Source of the DNA: Margaritifera margaritifera
Taxonomy: Eukaryota; Mollusca; Bivalvia; Unionida; Margaritiferidae
DNA length: 64,000 nucleotides
Direction of reading: 5' to 3'
Assembly: GCA_029931535.1 (NCBI GenBank)
Contig: JAQPZY010001688.1
Location: 4,767,001 to 4,831,000, forward strand
In this document: piece after piece, positions 20,188 to 31,165 of the stretch
How positions within the stretch are numbered: position 1 is the first letter of the stretch
Layout of the letters: the number at the start of each line of letters is the position of its first letter
Position numbers and translations under genes: made by a program
Notes under the pieces: model-generated
Told to the model about the DNA's origin: nothing
Database searches by the model: none
The model's input: the letters and a program-made list of their open reading frames with translations, nothing else

Positions 20188-20339
20188 CTAGAGTTTCAGG
20201 ATATTTGTAGATTGATATCTGTGCAAGCAACTAGAGTTTCAGGATATTTGTGGATTGATATCTGTGCAAGCAACTAGAGTTTCAGGATATTTGTAGATTG
20301 ATATCTGTGCAAGCAACTAGAGTTTCAGGATATTTGTAA
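20137..20339. repeat. 43-bp minisatellite, about 5 units (second unit 31 bp)
   Basis: TGTGCAAGCAACTAGAGTTT recurs at 43-base spacing after one short 31-base step. It overlaps the 5' end of the small minus-strand remnant. Confidence 0.95.
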
Positions 20340-20631
20340 AGATATCTTAAATACTGTTCCTTGTCAGTCATTAAAAAAAAAACCTTTATTCTTGATCAAT
20401 TGTCGCTAGGTGTTATGAGAAAGTTAACGAGAGGTACTTTTATTTTTAGCAATTTGCAATTATTTCAAACATCTGAATGATTTCTGACTGATGTTAATTT
20501 TTGTCATTCCTATAATTGACTCTGCTACAGCTACGTTGTACTTTGTGCTTTTTTTTCTGTGACCTTCTTTTCCTTTCTATCAAAAACTTTCAATTGTGGG
20601 TATATAAATATACAGACAACAGTGGGCAAGT
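20340..20631. other. AT-rich spacer
   Basis: Nothing recognised. Confidence 0.4.
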
Positions 20632-20765
20632 GTGGAGTATTTATGTCGCCCAAATATCGTTTGGACAAGTTGTCATTTTGACAAATTTTCCAGTATTATA
20701 GAAGATTAAAGATTTGTCGACTATTTCGTTTATATCTACTGTACTCATGATGTAATTCCAATTAA
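20632..20765 (+). repeat. Dispersed repeat, copy 1 of a diverged pair
   Basis: ATGTCGCCCAAATATCGTTT, CCAGTATTATAGAA and ATGATGTAATTCCAA recur in the same order at 21052-21190. The pair is diverged, about 420 bases apart and in the same orientation. Confidence 0.7.
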
Positions 20766-21051
20766 ATACGAAGTCTGTAACAATTTTGTCATAAGTTATA
20801 AGTTCATGTGCTATCATATATTCAATTATAATCTAAGTGGAAAAGGAATAATTCAGTTTTACAATTTCCTCAATATCCATATTACGGCCCTATTGACATC
20901 TTAAACAACTTCTTTAAAAGCATGCTGTTTGTGACAGTATGAGAAGATTAAAGCCCTGCATGATAAAAAGAATTAATTATATTTCTTGTTTTACTCGACA
21001 TTTGTATGTATATAAAAACTATACCATTTATTACCTGAAAATTCTCGGCAA

Positions 21052-21190
21052 GTGTTGACTAATGATGTCGCCGAAACGTCGCTTGGACACGTTGTCATTT
21101 CGACCAGTTTTTCAATTTGCCAGTATTATAGAAAATAGAGATTTCTCAACTATTGCTCTTCACCCAACAACACCCATGATGTAATTCCAA
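21052..21190 (+). repeat. Dispersed repeat, copy 2 of a diverged pair
   Basis: Carries ATGTCGCCGAAACGTCGCTT, CCAGTATTATAGAAA and ATGATGTAATTCCAAG, matching copy 1. It is followed by a (GA)n and poly-G run. Confidence 0.7.
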
Positions 21191-21230
21191 GTACCTCCAA
21201 AGCTTAACATATTGACTCATCAAGCTACAC

Positions 21231-21264
21231 GCAGAGAGAGAGAGAGAGAGAAGGGGGGGGGGGG
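21231..21264. repeat. (GA)n followed by a 12-base G run
   Basis: A simple repeat joined to a homopolymer. Confidence 0.95.
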
Positions 21265-22662
21265 TCAAAGTTACGCCGTAAGCGCAGTGTAATCCTATTA
21301 AAGAGCTCGATCTTTTCTTTTTTGTCCGACAGAAAGGCAAGGCGATTTCTCTCCATCAATGCTGCCAATAAATGTTTAGGTGTCAAAAATAAGGGAAGGC
21401 TAAATAGACCAAAGTAGTACATAAAATAAATAAGAAATAAGTTTTGCACTCTGATCCTGCGCTTATAGTTAAACATGAGCATTGCTTTGTTTTATTTTTT
21501 TTAAAATTGTTTTAATTGGTAGCGATAACTTTATTGGAGTTCCCAACAGTGAAATAAAAATAGCTTTTTTTTCTTAAATCCGAAATATGAATACTCATTT
21601 ATTATCATTAATGTAAAATGCATATAAGAATTTCACCAAATTTAAAGATTCGATTCCTGTGCTTAACCTTAGTTATTAAACTAGGAATATCTTGACATCA
21701 ATGAAGAAAAAGTAACATGTACAGCTAGATTCTTTCTGCCTTGAATGTTTACAGAACGACTAGTGGTGACAAGTTTGCTGATAGCGGCCAATGTATTGGG
21801 CAGTACTATTCCTATTGCGAAGATACATCTTGTCTCAGGTTTGACTGAGGTCTGTGTGTCAGTAAAATATACATGCATTACTACAGTACATGCCTTTTAC
21901 TCATCGTATGAATTATTAAGATTTCTTTTTATAAATGTAAATATTTTAATACAGTTATTGTCATACAACAAAAATTGAAACTTTTATTCATTTAATATAC
22001 AACTTTATTTATTTATTTGTGGCAAAGAACCTGAAGATTTACCTCATTGCATACAAAACTGCACATGTGTCGGTTTATTTGTATTTGTTTATTTATGCAT
22101 GTAAACTTTAACTATCTCCATAATTTCTGCTACTTAACGGGTATAATATAAATTTGTAAAATGTCTGACGGTGCTCACCGTTTTAAGGGTCTCCTGCAGG
22201 GCCAACCCAGTGACTAAAGGCTGACTGAACTAGTGGATTTGGAGTCTCACAAGTACTGAACAGGACTGAAAATGCTGCAAGGCCTTGCGTGTTTGACAGA
22301 ATGACCTAAATTGTCCTAACACTGGGCACGGACAACTAATTCAATTCCCATAGACCGTAACATAAATATTTGGCCAAATTTCAATATTTGTGTTGTAAGA
22401 TCGGCTATCCGAAAGGAAACTTTTAATACGATGAAAATTGTATGCTGCGACCCTCGTTTTCACAAAAATTCCCTTGTAGGTGCCCACTATAAAAATACAG
22501 CCCGTAGAGATCACATCAAGAAGTACCTGTGCGGTGACGATAAAATAAAAAGAGACTGTAGGTTCAAGCCTACTAATGCGTACAATTTAACAATACGCTG
22601 GCTTCTTCTGAAAAATTACGTTAATTTATTCCGGTAATTAATTTATAAGTCGGGTGCAAATA
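21265..22662. other. AT-rich spacer without a recognisable gene
   Basis: Two open stretches exist (21745-21978 plus, 22431-22637 plus) but neither shows a motif or homologue I recognise. The second (KKYLCGDDKIKRDCRFKPTN) is cysteine- and lysine-rich and could be a decayed fragment; support is weak. Confidence 0.4.
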
Positions 22663-22727
22663 CAAACAACATAGACCCTGATCTACCGTCGCATAATGCG
22701 CCGGTAGATTATGATCTATGTTGTTTG
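22663..22727. repeat. Hairpin 1 of a homologous pair
   Basis: The arms (CAAACAACATAGACCCTGAT... and ...ATCTATGTTGTTTG) pair over about 32 bases with four mismatches and almost no loop. The centre holds GCATAATGCG. A related hairpin begins 22 bases downstream. Confidence 0.85.
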
Positions 22728-22748
22728 TTCTACTGATTAGTCCTTACA

Positions 22749-22808
22749 ACTGCATAGACCCAGATCTGCCAGCGCATTATGCGACGGCAGATCTGGGTCT
22801 ATGCAGTT
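22749..22808. repeat. Hairpin 2 of a homologous pair, near-perfect
   Basis: The arms (AACTGCATAGACCCAGATCT... and ...AGATCTGGGTCTATGCAGTT) pair over 30 bases with two mismatches around a GCGCATTATGCG centre. It shares its core with hairpin 1. Confidence 0.9.
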
Positions 22809-22810
22809 TG

Positions 22811-23513
22811 TAGTTGGTATTCGCTCATACGCGGGTATATACGGTAGTCTGGTTCCGTAGCTCATAACATAATTAGTTGCCTGTGACCAATATATCTTAA
22901 TTTTCTTACCACCCTAGTGCCCTGACATTTTTTCAGGCAAGGATAGACTGTCCAGTCGAGTACTAAAGAATAATTGATTATGTTCACATTTGTTAGGACA
23001 AGGTGCTCAGACAAAATCAGATCATTATGATGAAAAATGAGTGATTAAGACATTTTTGTAATTCCTATTGATATCAGATTTTAATGTCAGTTGAGTGGAA
23101 ACTTGATCATGGTGAGTTTTATTAAATATTGTCGTTACTGGAGTAAAGTATAGCAGGGCATACATGTATTCCGTGTAGTCAAGAGTAATCCTTATTACCA
23201 AACGGTACAAAAATACACAAATACAGGTCCGTCTAATTAATTAGCATGCCCTTTCGAAATTCATATGAAACCAATGTCATTCATAAAACAATATTATTTG
23301 AGTTGATTTATGAACTCAAATCACAAAATTTATTTTTACAAGCATAAGTTTAACAGAAGCATAATATTACGGTTACCAAGAAAAGTAAAATATATCTTCT
23401 CTCCACCTGATGTAAGACATAGACATCCGATTCGGTTTGGCATACTTAAGTAGAATGATTTCAGGAATCTCCTACAATGAAATATCAATAGGCTCCTAAA
23501 TAGTCTATACAAA
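22811..23513. other. AT-rich spacer
   Basis: Nothing recognised. Confidence 0.4.
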
Positions 23514-23954
23514 TTATCAGCTAACGTTGATGTATCTACTACCATTATCAGCTAACGTTGATGTATCTATTACCATTATCAGCTAACGTTGATGTATCTA
23601 TTACCATTATCAGCTAACGTTGATGTATCTACTACCATTATCAGCTAACGTTGATGTATCTATTACCATTATCAGCTAACGTTGATGTATCTATTACCAT
23701 TATCAGCTAACGTTGATGTATCTACTACCATTATCAGCTAACGTTGATGTATATACTACCATTATCAGCTAACGTTGATGTATCTACTACCATTATCAGC
23801 TAACGTTGATGTATCTACTACCATTATCAGCTAACGTTGATGTATCTACTGCCATTATCAGCTAACGTTGATGTATCTACTACCATTATCAGCTAACGTT
23901 GATGTATCTATTACCATTATCAGCTAACGTTGATGTATCTACTACCATTATCAG
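23514..23954. repeat. 31-bp minisatellite, about 14 units
   Basis: TTATCAGCTAACGTTGATGT repeats every 31 bases. Units differ almost only at one or two sites (CTACTACCA, CTATTACCA, ATACTACCA, CTACTGCCA), giving a usable variant code. Confidence 0.97.
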
Positions 23955-24109
23955 TTTTTGTTCCATTTACTTACTAGATCAAATGAAACGATGTGGCAGT
24001 TAGACACAAGTATTCTTTATTCTTTAGGCAACATTTGTCCTTACCGTTTATAACAAGGTGAACTTTTTGCTCAACATTGATTTTACTGAGAAAAAAACAA
24101 AAATAAAAC

Positions 24110-24352
24110 ACTACTATTTATGTATGTTTGCTGAGAATCAAAGACTATTTCCGATCTGCTGGTTGCTACTAATACTATTTATGTATGTGTACTGAGAATC
24201 AAAGACTATTTCCGATCTGCTGGTTGCTACTAATACTATTTATGTATGTTTACTGAGAATCAAAGACTATTTCCGATCTGCTGGTTGCTACTAATACTAT
24301 TTATGTATGTTTACTGAGTATCAAAGACTATTTCCGGTCCGCTCGTTGCTTC
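24110..24352. repeat. 61-bp tandem repeat, 4 units
   Basis: ACTATTTATGTATGTTTACT and TTTCCGATCTGCTGGTTGCT recur every 61 bases; the fourth unit is the most diverged. Confidence 0.95.
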
Positions 24353-24659
24353 TAATACTTGTTCTATTCTCTGTCTGCTTTTTTCGCTTTGGACTTTTCA
24401 TTTTCCCTGCTTCGTAATGCGTTTGTACTTTCTTGTGGACACAAACATGTCAGACTGGTATACTGAGATTTTCTCCTGCAGTTAGAATTCAGGTATACTC
24501 TGAGGAAAGTAAGCAGCAGAACATCTTCTAAATTTTAAGGAGAACCTAAAGTAAGATGACGGACCTGTATAGATTATATAATAAGTGTTCTCACTTCAAA
24601 AGCTGACCACACGTACAAATTTTTTCGAATTATACGGATTGTTCACTGAAGTTGCGGAT

Positions 24660-24812
24660 ATACTGACGAATAAGTCTTTTTGTATTATCACAATTATACT
24701 GACGAATAAGTCTTTTTGTATTATCACAATTATACTGACGAATAAGTCTTTTTGTATTATCACAATTATACTGACGAATAAGTCTTTTTGTATTATCACA
24801 ATTATACTGATA
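24660..24812. repeat. 36-bp tandem repeat, about 4 units, open in several frames
   Basis: TACTGACGAATAAGTCTTTT repeats every 36 bases. Because 36 is a multiple of three, the array is open in more than one frame on both strands. I see no sign that it is a real gene. Confidence 0.95.
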
Positions 24813-25496
24813 AACGTAAAGTTTCTTTCGAATAGCTGCTTTTAATACTTCATGTTTGGGTCCCAAATATTTCTGGCAATCGATAATACTAGAAGATGAG
24901 GAATAAATTACTTAGAAAATATCATGTACATATCATTTTTGGTGCTAGTTTTTCAGTTTTACTTACTGACATTTTTAAATACGAATATTTCTTCTTAACT
25001 CGGGACTCAAAGTAAGGATGTTTACAAAATCTGTGGGCAACTGACGTCATATGAAATTTATAAACGATTTCAACCTTTTGTGAGCCTCGCCGAGTTTCGT
25101 CCATTTTACATATTATGAGCACACACATGGGTTTATATTTATCATATGAGGGGAGTCAGTAATTTCTTTTGGGAAAAACAGAATGAAGATGTATTTTAAG
25201 ATCCTGAAGCACTGGAAGATTTTCAAGTACATTTCGTTTCCTCTTACGTTAACTCTTCGATTTGTATCTCTTTATGATGAGTCATATGATGCCATTGCAC
25301 GTCAACACGTGATAGTAATATTTACTGTCAAATTATAAGATGTACTTACATTACGCTCGACGGTTTTAACAAAATTTCACGTTCCACGAACGTATATCCT
25401 CTGCTTGAGGTTGAATCTTTGTGGTGAACAGCCAAAAGCTTGGACTTATTTTCATCCCATATTATCTCCCCCCCACACACACACACACACCGCACA
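24813..25496. other. AT-rich spacer with a short (CA)n near 25471
   Basis: Nothing coding recognised. Confidence 0.4.
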
Positions 25497-25930
25497 AATT
25501 CTCTATCAGTGTAGATGGTGATTTTATCGTATTTTTAAGTCAAACTTATGCTCCACCCGTTTTAATCCAGCTTGTGTACTAGCACAAAAGTTAAACAAAT
25601 AACCGAAATTCGATACTTCTGCCTTGGTCCTTTTCTGAGAAACGAATTTTCCTACACCTACACTCGTATGTTGTTTTAAATACATTAATTTATCTTTTTC
25701 TCCAGAAAAAATGAAAAGAAAATCGGACAGGCTAAACATTTTTAATTTTATCTAAACTTTTGGTAAACATTTTTGTTTTCTAAAACTGGACGTTCACTCA
25801 GAGCGCATAGCTTCATATCCAAATCCTGTGGTAATCATACTGGGCTAGATAACCGCCTTATCTGGTACATATTCTTCATTAAATAACATATGACCCCAAA
25901 AGTCAAATGTAGGGACTACCTTTTATTTTA
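25497..25930 (+). repeat. Dispersed repeat, copy 1 (pairs with 26573-27058)
   Basis: CTCTATCAGTGTAGATGGTG and GGTCCTTTTCTGAGAAACGA occur here and again 1076 bases downstream in the same order. The intervening sequence also matches, with substitutions and indels. Confidence 0.8.
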
Positions 25931-26253
25931 AAAATGTAACCCTGTGCACAATACGAAACTGTGGAGTGAAACATTAGGGGCCATTAAGAGTTCTATTAGC
26001 TTAATTATTGTTGTTTCTTCTTCTTTTATACGTGTTTCATTCTGTAATGAAAGGTATAGGTATACAATTTCCCATGTTTTGATCATATTTATGCTTATTA
26101 GACGACATAAAATTCACCCAGTGGATTTAATGATTTTGCCAAATTTGGGGAAATTTATACTGAAAAACTACGATGTCCATGCCTCTCTAGAGTAAAAGCT
26201 TTGACTAGATATGACGTAATATACTTCCAATGTAATAGTTCATGCCCAGATAA

Positions 26254-26387
26254 TAAAGTATTCAAATATGTGAAAACATTAGCATAAACAGCCAAATCCA
26301 GTGCATTTGTGATTCAGTATTAAAGTATTCAAATATGTGAAAACATTAGTATAAACAGTCAAATCCAGTGCATTTGTGATTCAGTAC
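26254..26387. repeat. 67-bp direct duplication, 2 units
   Basis: TAAAGTATTCAAATATGTGA through CATTTGTGATTCAGTA is repeated once with two or three differences. Confidence 0.95.
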
Positions 26388-26572
26388 CACGATTGTTCGA
26401 TACATTCTGGAGCAATATAGGTTCTGCCATTATGGACCCTCGTCCCTGATGACTTTTACCTTTTACACCCTTAAAATATGCTGGAAAGCGCAAACCCTAC
26501 AATAACACATATACAATTTCAGGTCACACTCTGATTATTTAATGACTTTCTCATCTCACACGATCGAAAATA

Positions 26573-27058
26573 AAATTCTCTATCAGTGTAGATGGTGATT
26601 TTATCCTATTATTAAGTCAGACTTGTGGTCCACCAATTGTAATTGATTCTGTGTACAAGCACAAATGTTTAACAAATAGCCGAACTTCGATACTTTTGCC
26701 CTGGTCCTTTTCTGAGAAACGAATTTTCCTTCACCTACACTCGAATGAAGATTTAAGTACCTTAATTTGCCTTTCTCCATAAGATATTTGAAGAAAATCA
26801 GACCGGCTAAACATTTTTAATTTCATCTAAATAACTTGGTACAGAGTTTTGCTTTCTAAACTGGCCGTTCACTCAGAGCATATAGTTTCTCCTTGAAACC
26901 CTGTGATAATCATACTGAGCTATATACCCGTATTATCTGGTAGATATTTATTGCTTGGATGAAACTGATTCACACCAACATAAGCATTCCCAAATTCTTC
27001 GTTAAATAACATGATCCCAAGCGTCATATATCGGGACTAGCTTTTTCTCTCAATATAT
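26573..27058 (+). repeat. Dispersed repeat, copy 2 (pairs with 25497-25930)
   Basis: Matches copy 1 over most of its length but carries an extra segment near 26950-27000 (ATGAAACTGATTCACACCAA). This suggests an insertion here or a deletion in copy 1. Confidence 0.8.
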
Positions 27059-27746
27059 CACCATGGGGATTGAAACCTTAAGATGAGCAGTGCGTTTATG
27101 TTTCCAAGAGACGTAATCCTTGACAGCAAAGTGGCATGAGTGTGTATCAGATGTGCTTCAGATCTCTTGAGACGAAAGTCGGTAGTATCAGTGGGTCAAC
27201 TACGATGTGTATATAAGAATATGTTTATTAGACGGTACTAAAACTATTTCTAAGAAACGGAGCTCATTTGCAAATAAATAGTAACAGTAATCATGTAAGA
27301 GTGATGGTGGCTGAGCGTGACCTACTACGTTTGCAAGTGAGTTATAATACCAAAAATGCACAAAGGATTACTTCTTATAAATCAGTGCCAAGAAAGAGGG
27401 TTTTTTATTGGGATTAAAACTTGACATCGATTATCCTCAAAACAAGTGCTGCAACAACAAAAACAGCAGAAGTAGCAACAGGAACTATGTTATTTTACAA
27501 GAATGACGAAAATATTATAATTTATTTAGCTGTCTTTGTATGGCTGACAATTCAGTCTCTCTCAAATTAGACAAGGTTTGACATTAGACAAGGTTTGACA
27601 TAACTCTTTTAATTAAACTTAAAGGTCCGATTAGCTTCTGAGTTACTCACACAAGCGACTAATTTTCCCTTTTGGTATATAATGATAGGGTTGCTGGACC
27701 AAGAATTTGTTCCACTGGTGAAGCAAAAAATAAAAAAACAAACAAG
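27059..27746. other. AT-rich spacer
   Basis: Nothing recognised beyond a short duplication of GACAAGGTTTGACAT near 27570-27600. Confidence 0.4.
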
Positions 27747-28800
27747 ACTGATGCGCTACTGGACGATAAGAATTTCCAGGAATTCAAGAAAAGACAATTT
27801 CTTCCTTTTAACTTTCGAGTGTTGAAACCATCTCCGATATTCTTCTGCGATAACAAGATTTTAAATTAGCCGCTGTGGTACACATATTGGATGTCAGCTT
27901 GGCACCATTTTCATTTAAGACAAGGTAGACATCAATAGAAGTCTTTGGTGAAAACCGTATGTCATAATGATCATCCAATGAGGGGGAGTAGTGACAACAA
28001 GAAGTTTGCGACAGTCGTCGTGGCAGCCATAATGGATGTACGACTGGCACCATTTTCATTTAGGACTTTGTGAAAAACCCCTGTCATAATGATCATCTAT
28101 TCAGGGGAGTAGTGAAAACAATACTTTTAAGACAGTCGTCGTGGTAGCCATATTGGACGTACGACTGGCACAATTTTCATTTAGGACTAACTATGTATAA
28201 TAAGAAGTCTATTGGTGAAAACCCATGCTGATATAGCCATCCATTTAGATAGGAGTAGAGATAACAATATTTTCAAGATATGACTTTCCATTCAGGAGGA
28301 GTAGCAATAACACTATAGCTGCCATACTGGACGTAAAATCGGTACCATTTTCATTTAAGATAAACTGGACTTCATAAGAAGTCTTCTGGTAAAAACCACA
28401 CGTCAATATGACTTTTTGTTCAAGTAAAATTGTGATAACGAGATTTTTAAGATGGCTGACATGGTGGCCATATTGGACGTCAGATCGGCACGATTTTTAT
28501 GTAGGACCAACTAGACATCATAAGAAGTCCTTTAGTGAAAACCCCATGTTGATATGGACAAGAAGCGATAACAAGATTTTCAAGATGGCCGCTGTGCCAG
28601 TCATATTGGATGATTTTAGTTTTATGGCAATCCTCCAAGCAGCTAGACCTTGTGATGAATGTGTGTGTAAAGTTTTATGGCAATCCTCCTAGAAGTTTAG
28701 GAGTAGTAGCGATAACAAACTTGTGCTAACAGACGGACGACGGACGACATACAACAGACCATCCCATTAGCTCTTCTGATCTATGACCAGTGGAGCCAAA
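27747..28800 (+). repeat. GGCGGCCAT interspersed repeat, copy B
   Basis: Opens with the same block as copies A and C (GACAATTTCTTCCTTTTAAC, then GAGTGTTGAAACCATC). It holds about seven monomers and ends in the full tail, with GACGGACGACGGACGACATA followed by ATGACCAGTGGAGCCAAAA. It has fewer monomers than copies A and C. Confidence 0.85.
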
Positions 28801-29124
28801 AATGATCCTATCAGTTGTTGCACTGACCTAGATTTTTCTATGATTTATTAACTAAGATGTCCAATCTCATTCATTTTTCCGTTTGAAATATTATTTCTTT
28901 AATCAATGCAAATATAAGTCCCTTTGCATTTACGAAAAGATGCAGAGTCTTCTTGATGTCAGTCCACCATATTAATATATTGAGCTAATTGGGCTGATTT
29001 TACTACAATCGTGTAAAATAGTTAGTTATCGTGTGTTATAAACATAGCCTTCTCTTACGTATATTTCTCATATTAAAAACAAAATCACCTGTTTCACTAT
29101 ATCATAGTAAAACTCTAATCTTAC
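28801..29124. other. AT-rich spacer
   Basis: Nothing recognised. If the coding exon on its right is real, this is the start of its downstream intron on the minus strand. Confidence 0.4.
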
Positions 29125-29400
29125 CCCAGGATTTTCGCTTTTAGAGGTGTCCCCCTTTGGTTTCTTCTTCAGCCCTCTGCGAACTGCGGGACTGCTGCCA
29201 CAACTTCCGCTTCCCGTGTCGTCATAGCTTGGGTTGGTGAGGGGGCGCTGGTTATAGTGGTACTCGGTATGGCGACGCTGCCGGCGGCGGTTGTCTTCCT
29301 CCCGCGCGCGCCCATTTTCTCCCTCCTGCATAAAACTGTAGGCTATTGCTGTCGCCATGCTTCCAATACCCCTCCACGCTCTAAGATGATCACACACCAT
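29125..29400 (-). CDS. Candidate host coding exon, product unknown
   Basis: A GC-rich, CpG-containing island of coding-like sequence in AT-rich surroundings. From a methionine at 29400 or, more likely, at 29358 (MATAIAYSFMQEGENGRARE) it encodes a polar, low-complexity N-terminus with a basic run (RRRQRRHTEYHYNQR) and a Ser/Gly-rich part (YDDTGSGSCGSSPAVRRG). It ends in a good splice donor (CCTGGG|GTAAGA at 29125/29124). The composition differs from every element nearby. It could be the first coding exon of a host gene whose other exons lie left of it, beyond the repeats, or outside the window. I do not recognise the protein. No promoter was identified. Confidence 0.4.
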
Positions 29401-30059
29401 TGAAGATGAAAATACAATGCATTGCTTAGCATAAATAACATAGATTGAGTACGTGAGTTTGATAAATATACGCTAGGAGATAATTATTGATCAGCAGCAC
29501 GCTCTGTCACAGGATATAGTGGAAATACTCCCCCATTGTAGGACACTCACCGATGATATTAATAGTCTTTAAGTGAATTGAATCCGACTCTGTGGACACA
29601 TACATTCTTCTTCCTTATACGCTCCTGAAAAAGAAACAAATATAACAGAAATATACTTGGAGGTGACTGCTGTTGAGGCAAAGTGAGAATTTCTAGGACT
29701 TCACACGTTATGCATATTACTTTATTTATTGCCAGAGGTCGGGTACGTGTCGACCAGTATTCTAACCTCACGCGTCTTACAAGTGGAAAACTTGTACTCA
29801 GAATGATAACTATAACAGTGATATAAAGCAAGTTAAAAAAAAAAAAAGACAATAGTTCTTCTACTTATAACATTCATTGATATATTGCTTTATGGACTAG
29901 CAATTTAAATAATGGACGACAAAACACCGTGTCTTAATAAGGAGCCAGGCACTCGTTACAAAACTAAGAATTCAGTGGAACCAGTTCAAAAAACGACTTT
30001 TTAAACAATGATGAAAGTAAACCAGTGGTATAAAGTTAATGATGTGTGCATACTGATAC
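29401..30059. other. Spacer, possible 5' flank of the candidate exon
   Basis: Nothing recognised. The part near 29740-29790 is somewhat CpG-rich. Confidence 0.35.
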
Positions 30060-31165
30060 ATTTATCAAGTTTTATTGACAATGCAGTGTGTATATTGTAT
30101 AATCATATTTTTATCTAACTTTACACACACATTCATCACAAGGTCTATAATGATATATTCATCTAGTTTTACTGATAAGGCTGCGTGCATAATGATATAT
30201 TTATCTTGTTTTATTGACAGTGCCGTGTGCATAATGATATATTTATTTAGTTTTACTTATAATGCCGTCTTTATACTGATATATTTATTTAGTTTTACTG
30301 ATAAGGCCATGTGCATAATAATATATATATTTCTAGTTTTACTGATAAGGCCATGTGCATAACATATTTATGTAGTTTTACTGACAATGCCGTGTGTATA
30401 ATGATATATGAAACTAGTTTTACTAATAATGCCGTGTGTATAATGATACATTTACCTAGTTGTACTGATAAGGTCCTGCGTGTAATGACACAATTATTTT
30501 TTTGCTGACAAGGCCGTGCGTGCATGATGTATATATATAGTTTTACTGATAAGGTCGTGCGTGTATTGATACATTTATCTAGTTTTACTGGCAAGTCCGT
30601 GCTTGTAACGATACATTTACCTAGTTTTACTGATAATGCCTTGCGTATAATGATTTATCAAGTTTTACTGATAAGACCGAGTGTATAATGATATATTTAT
30701 CTAGTTTTACTGAAAAGGCCGTGCGTGTATTGGTACATTTATCTACTTTTACTAATAATGCCATGTGTGTAATAATATATTTATCAAGTTTTACTGATAA
30801 GACCGTGTGTGTAATAATATATTTACTTAGTTTTACTGATAAGGCCGTGCGTATAATGATTTATCTAGTTTTACTGATAAGACCGTGCGTGTATTGGTAC
30901 ATTTATCTACTTTTACTAATAATGCCATGTGTGTAATAATATATTTACTTAGTTTTACTGATAATGCCATGTGTGTAATAATATATTTACTTAGTTTTAC
31001 TGATAATGCCATGTGTGTAATAATATATTTACTTAGTTTTACTGATAAGGCCGTGCGTATAATGATTTATCTAGTTTTACTGATAAGGCCGTTTTTATTA
31101 TGATATGTTTATCTAGTCTTACTGATAAGGCCGCGTGTATAATGATATATTTATCTAGTTGTACA
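30060..31165. repeat. 42-bp minisatellite, about 26 units
   Basis: TTATCTAGTTTTACTGATAA plus GGCCGTGTGTATAATGATAT-type halves repeat with a 42-base period over 1.1 kb. Units vary by substitution and small indels. Since 42 is 14 codons, long frames stay open by chance and translate as repeated 14-residue hydrophobic units on both strands. There is no start context or other evidence for a gene. Confidence 0.95.

Noticed and set aside
21146..21482. Minus-strand frames across a GA/G run
   Set aside because: They depend on translating a simple repeat and a homopolymer; no motif.
23514..23954. CRISPR array
   Set aside because: The 31-bp array has no distinct spacers; units are directly joined and the DNA is eukaryotic.
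24585..24866. Repeated-peptide frames on both strands
   Set aside because: They are produced by a 36-bp tandem array whose period is a multiple of three.
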